The notes under the pieces: model-generated
What the model saw: only the letters and a program-made list of their open reading frames with translations
Told to the model about the DNA's origin: nothing
Databases searched by the model: none
Assembly (NCBI GenBank): GCA_947499595.1
Contig: CANMOY010000003.1
Coordinates: 124,001-188,000 of the forward strand
Length of the DNA stretch: 64,000 bases
Reading direction: 5' to 3'
Source of the DNA: an uncultured Mesonia sp.
Lineage (GTDB): Bacteria > Bacteroidota > Bacteroidia > Flavobacteriales > Flavobacteriaceae
Shown here: positions 60,929 to 64,000 of the stretch, piece by piece
How the letters are laid out: each line of letters starts with the position of its first letter
Position numbering within the stretch: position 1 is the first letter of the stretch
Position numbers and translations under genes: made by a program

Positions 60929-62458
60929 ATGCCACTTTTAGGATCTATTATTAAAAAAGTTATCGATGTGAGCGGTACGCTCAATCAAAATTCAAATCCG
61001 GTTAAAGAACAGGAAGAAGTTTTGATGCACTTGCTTAAAACCGCTCAAGATACCGCCTTTGGTAAATATTATGGCTTTAAAGAATTGTTAGCTACAGAAG
61101 AGCCTGTTGCCGCTTTTCAAGAAACCGTTCCTTATTTTGATTATCATCAAATGCAAGAGCGTTGGTGGGGGCAAACCCAAAAAGGACTTCCTGATATTAC
61201 TTGGCCTGGTGCTCCAGAATACTTTGCGTTAAGCTCAGGCACCACCGGTAAAACAAGTAAACGTATTCCGGTAACCGATGAAATGATAGAAGCTATCCGC
61301 CAAGCCGGGATAAAACAGGTGAGCGCTTTAGCTAATTTTGAGCTGCCCGCAGATTTTTTTGAAAAAGAGATCATGATGTTAGGTAGTAGCACCAATCTTC
61401 AAAAAAATCAAGGACATCTTGAGGGTGAAATAAGTGGTATTAGTGCTAGTAATATTCCTTTTTGGTTTAAAGGCTATTATAAACCAGGTGAAGAAATTGC
61501 TCAAATAGACGATTGGGACGAGCGAGTAAAGCACATTGCCGAAAATGCTAAAAATTGGGATATCGGGGCCCTAAGTGGGATTCCATCTTGGATGGAGCTA
61601 ATGCTAAAAGAGGTAATTAAGTATCACGGAGTAAATAATATTCACGAAGTTTGGCCTAATCTACAAGTTTATACCTCGGGGGGCGTGGCTTTTGAACCCT
61701 ATGAAAAGAGTTTTAATGCCCTGCTGGGTAAACCAATAACTGTTATTGATACCTATTTGGCTTCAGAAGGGTTTTTAGCTTTTCAAAATAGGCCAGATAC
61801 AACCGCTATGAAACTGGTTACCGATAATGGAGTGTATTTTGAATTTGTACCTTTTAAGCCAGACTACATTAACGCCGATGGTTCATTGTGTCAAGATGCC
61901 CCTGTTTTAAGGCTCGATCAAGTCGAAGAAAACGTAGATTATGTATTGCTTATTAGTACTGTTTCGGGAGCTTGGAGGTATTTAATTGGCGATACCATTG
62001 CCTTTACGGATGTAAGTAAGGCCGAAATAAAAATTACGGGTAGAACTAAGTTCTTCCTTAATGTAGTCGGCTCTCAGCTTTCTGTGAATAAAATGAATCA
62101 AGCCATCCAGGAGCTAGAAAAACAATTCAGCATAAAACTACCTGAATTTACCGTGAGTGCTATTAAAGAAAACGGTGAATTTTATCATGTTTGGCACCTA
62201 GGAGTTAATGAAAAAGGAATAATTGAAAACGAGAAGCTCGCTCAAGCCTTAGATGAGAATTTAAAAGCGGCGAATAAAAACTACCGCGTAGCCAGATCTA
62301 AAGCACTCAAGGGAATAAAAGTACATACCATTCCGCTCGACCTATTTTATGAATGGAGTGGTGCCAATAAGAAAAAAGGCGGACAAGTAAAGATGGAGAA
62401 AGTGATGGATGAAGAAAAATATACCGCTTTTAGAGATTTTGTAAAAAGTCACTTATAG
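60929..62458 (+). CDS. GH3-family acyl-adenylating enzyme
   Basis: A 509-residue protein related to plant GH3 acyl-amido synthetases and other acyl-adenylate-forming enzymes. The nucleotide loop is LSSGTTGKTSKRIPV (about 103-117), followed by NIPFWFKGYYKPGEE, WDIGALSGIPSWMELMLKEV, VWPNLQVYTSGGVAFEPYEKSF, YLASEGFLAFQ, and the hinge YLIGDTIAFTD and ITGRTKFFLNVVG. Bacterial homologues conjugate unknown carboxylic acids. I start at the ATG at 60929. Its stop overlaps the convergent metallopeptidase gene by 6 bp. Confidence 0.88.
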   Translation: MPLLGSIIKKVIDVSGTLNQNSNPVKEQEEVLMHLLKTAQDTAFGKYYGFKELLATEEPVAAFQETVPYFDYHQMQERWWGQTQKGLPDITWPGAPEYFALSSGTTGKTSKRIPVTDEMIEAIRQAGIKQVSALANFELPADFFEKEIMMLGSSTNLQKNQGHLEGEISGISASNIPFWFKGYYKPGEEIAQIDDWDERVKHIAENAKNWDIGALSGIPSWMELMLKEVIKYHGVNNIHEVWPNLQVYTSGGVAFEPYEKSFNALLGKPITVIDTYLASEGFLAFQNRPDTTAMKLVTDNGVYFEFVPFKPDYINADGSLCQDAPVLRLDQVEENVDYVLLISTVSGAWRYLIGDTIAFTDVSKAEIKITGRTKFFLNVVGSQLSVNKMNQAIQELEKQFSIKLPEFTVSAIKENGEFYHVWHLGVNEKGIIENEKLAQALDENLKAANKNYRVARSKALKGIKVHTIPLDLFYEWSGANKKKGGQVKMEKVMDEEKYTAFRDFVKSHL

Positions 62459-63064
62459 CGCCCGTTTTTGAATTACTTTTTTTGCTACTTCTTGCTCTAG
62501 TTTATCAGCCCCTAGCTCATTTACAAGTTCCATGATTTCTTCGGGAGACATGTATAAGTTTTTAATTCGGGCTTTGTAAGCGGGAGAAAGATCTGCATTA
62601 TTCAATATGAAATTTTTAGTGGCCAAAATATAGTCTTTCATACCGTGTTTTATGGCATATGTATCCGCTGTACGCTCAACTTCTTTTAAATGTTTCTTAG
62701 AAAATAGGTATTTAAATCCTAAAAGAATTAAATCAAAGGCGTTTCGGTTGAGGTAATCCATAATATGTCCTAATTCGTGTCCAATCCAACCAATTAAAAC
62801 TTCATCGGGTACGTCTAGAATCGAAAATTTTTCTTTCTCGATATGAAATTTTTCAGAAATTAGAATAAAATAGGCCCGCTCATTCTTAGGTTTAAAAACA
62901 CTACCAAAGGCGGGTTGCGCCTGCATAGTCGATTTTTTTATGGATGCCTTAAATTTAAAACAAATGGGTGTGTCTTTCAAAGCAGGAAAATAAGCCAGTG
63001 CTTCTTCAACTTGGGGCTGTATGCTTTTGGGTATTGTTTTTCTGGTATAGTTTTTCACGTGCAA
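62453..63064 (-). CDS. M48-like zinc metallopeptidase
   Basis: A 203-residue protein with the zinc motif H96-E-L-G-H100 in the context IGWIGHELGHIMDYLNRNAF, followed by a putative third ligand region KHLKEVERTADTYAI. It has no signal peptide, so it is cytosolic. The small size and single HExxH domain make it a minigluzincin-like peptidase. It is convergent to the GH3 gene with a 6-bp overlap. Confidence 0.8.
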   Translation of the reverse strand: MHVKNYTRKTIPKSIQPQVEEALAYFPALKDTPICFKFKASIKKSTMQAQPAFGSVFKPKNERAYFILISEKFHIEKEKFSILDVPDEVLIGWIGHELGHIMDYLNRNAFDLILLGFKYLFSKKHLKEVERTADTYAIKHGMKDYILATKNFILNNADLSPAYKARIKNLYMSPEEIMELVNELGADKLEQEVAKKVIQKRAL

Positions 63065-63394
63065 TTGCTTTTAATTTACAAATTAGGTTTTTTGTTTAAA
63101 AACGGCTGTTAAGCAATTCTAAAAATTCTAGCGCCTTACTACCGCTCTACCGACCTTAAATAACTTTCAGGAACACAGAGCGACCTTATGAATTACAAGA
63201 AATAAAATAATTTGATACGAATTTTTTAAACGTGTAAAATTAGAATTCAATACCTTATTTAACTGGTTCACAATAAATACCACTGTTGCTTGCATCGTTA
63301 AAGTAATTTGTTTTTTTGTCGTTAAAACTTCAAGCGATTTAAATTATAATTCTAACTAAACTGCATATCTTTGCGCACTATTAAAAGCAGAATC
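63065..63394. other. 330-bp intergenic region upstream of the MATE transporter
   Basis: No reading frame or RNA is recognisable. It contains a TATCTTTG -7-like element at 63366-63373, 21 bp before the MATE ATG, but no TTTG at the expected -33 distance. Confidence 0.5.
63366..63373 (+). promoter_or_regulatory. Possible -7 element for the MATE gene
   Basis: TATCTTTG, full match to TAnnTTTG, 21 bp before the ATG at 63395. Confidence 0.45.
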
Positions 63395-64000
63395 ATGCAA
63401 TTAAGCGCTTATACCAAAGAGTTTAAGAAGAACCTTAGCATTGCCTACCCAGTGATGTTGGGTCAATTGGGTCATGTATTAGTCGGTCTTGCCGATAATA
63501 TTATGGTAGGTAAGCTGGGTGCTGCCCCTTTGGCAGCGGTTTCTCTAGGTAATTCATTGGTTTTTATCGCGCTTTCTATTGGGGTAGGATTTAGTTTTGC
63601 CATTACCCCTTTGATTGCCGAGGCCGATGGTGCTAATAATATAGAAAAAGGTCGTTCTTACTTTCAACACGGTATGATCATGTGCTTAACTACAGGTGTT
63701 GCGTTGTTTCTAGCACTTTGGCTTGCCAAACCTGTATTGTTCTATCTCAATCAGCCCGATGAGGTGGTGCAATTAGCAATGCCTTATTTAGATATTGTAG
63801 CGTTCTCAATGATTCCACTAATGATTTTTCAGGGTTTTAAGCAATTTGGTGACGGGTTATCACAAACAAAATACGCTATGTACGCTACCATTGGGGCCAA
63901 TGTGGTTAACGTACTTTTTAATTATTTGCTCATTTATGGAATATGGATTTTTCCGAGATTAGAGCTAGAAGGTGCCGCATTAGGGACCTTGATTTCGCGT
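63395..64000 (+). CDS. MATE family efflux transporter, N-terminal part
   Basis: The reading frame runs from the ATG at 63395 to the end of the window, giving 202 residues without a stop, so the gene is truncated by the window edge. It begins MQLSAYTKEFKKNLSIAYPVMLGQLGHVLVGLADNIMVG, the MATE first-helix signature with the QxxxxxxxxxD pattern, and continues with LGAAPLAAVSLGNSLVFIALSIGVGFSFAITPLIAEADG. These antiporters export drugs or metabolites in exchange for sodium or protons. Confidence 0.94.
   Translation, partial: MQLSAYTKEFKKNLSIAYPVMLGQLGHVLVGLADNIMVGKLGAAPLAAVSLGNSLVFIALSIGVGFSFAITPLIAEADGANNIEKGRSYFQHGMIMCLTTGVALFLALWLAKPVLFYLNQPDEVVQLAMPYLDIVAFSMIPLMIFQGFKQFGDGLSQTKYAMYATIGANVVNVLFNYLLIYGIWIFPRLELEGAALGTLISR

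Noticed and set aside
1-64000. CRISPR array, prophage or defence island
   Set aside because: No regularly spaced repeats, phage structural genes, integrases or defence-type nucleases were found.

Overview
The window is a 64 kb AT-rich chromosomal segment from a member of the Bacteroidota, most likely family Flavobacteriaceae. Several things point there: a type IX secretion (T9SS) C-terminal sorting domain, many short lipoproteins of flavobacterial families (DUF4197, DUF4920, YceI, META), Bacteroidota-type promoters (TTTG-N18/19-TAnnTTTG), a mevalonate isoprenoid pathway, a fused isobutyryl-CoA mutase, and a DnaJ with only half of the usual zinc-finger repeats. I cannot name the genus from sequence alone.

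Layout. 0-9 kb: the C-terminus of a B12-dependent (class II) ribonucleotide reductase, prfA, pyrF, a cytosolic BtuF-like metal-receptor protein, an MscS channel, a DUF4197 lipoprotein, and the B12-dependent fused mutase IcmF. 9-17.6 kb: DUF1684 protein, crcB with an SRPBCC/GyrI-like protein, an M49 dipeptidyl-peptidase III lipoprotein, a LuxR-type response regulator with a TPR sensor kinase and an unknown 154-aa protein, and an FtsX/MacB-like permease. 17.7-24.8 kb: purH followed by the rod-shape operon mreB-mreC-mreD-mrdA-rodA. 24.9-27.9 kb: a reverse-strand mevalonate cluster (diphosphomevalonate decarboxylase, GHMP kinase, UbiA prenyltransferase). 27.9-33.7 kb: TspO, an SBF-like transporter, a BaiN/HI0933 flavoprotein, a universal stress protein, a secreted beta-helix T9SS protein and a hemolysin III family membrane protein.

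33.7-39.4 kb is the only clearly accessory and decaying part. It holds a DUF4403-like gene, a two-gene dead operon (MFS transporter plus cytosine-deaminase-like amidohydrolase, both with several frameshifts and stops), an intact double-META lipoprotein with a canonical promoter, and about 1 kb of non-coding DNA. That stretch contains two 147-bp copies of an element that align without gaps at about 71% identity and keep a hairpin; it ends at a tRNA-Leu(UAG) with its own promoter and terminator.

39.5-64 kb returns to dense core genes: an M20 dipeptidase, an rRNA pseudouridine synthase, a PhnA-like protein, an ExbD-like secreted protein, a reverse operon around a membrane-anchored MutS-family ATPase, ilvE, DUF4920 and cytochrome c'-like lipoproteins with mnmD, an epimerase, YceI, grpE-dnaJ, an ABC-2 exporter, a DUF6268 protein with an atypical sigma-54-type regulator, a GNAT protein, PPK2, a GH3-family acyl-adenylating enzyme, an HELGH metallopeptidase and the start of a MATE transporter.

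I found no CRISPR array, intact insertion sequence, prophage or recognisable defence system. The strongest candidates for something undescribed are the 147-bp structured repeat pair and, more modestly, the GAFTSA regulator without a DNA-binding domain and the unknown protein leading the TPR kinase operon.
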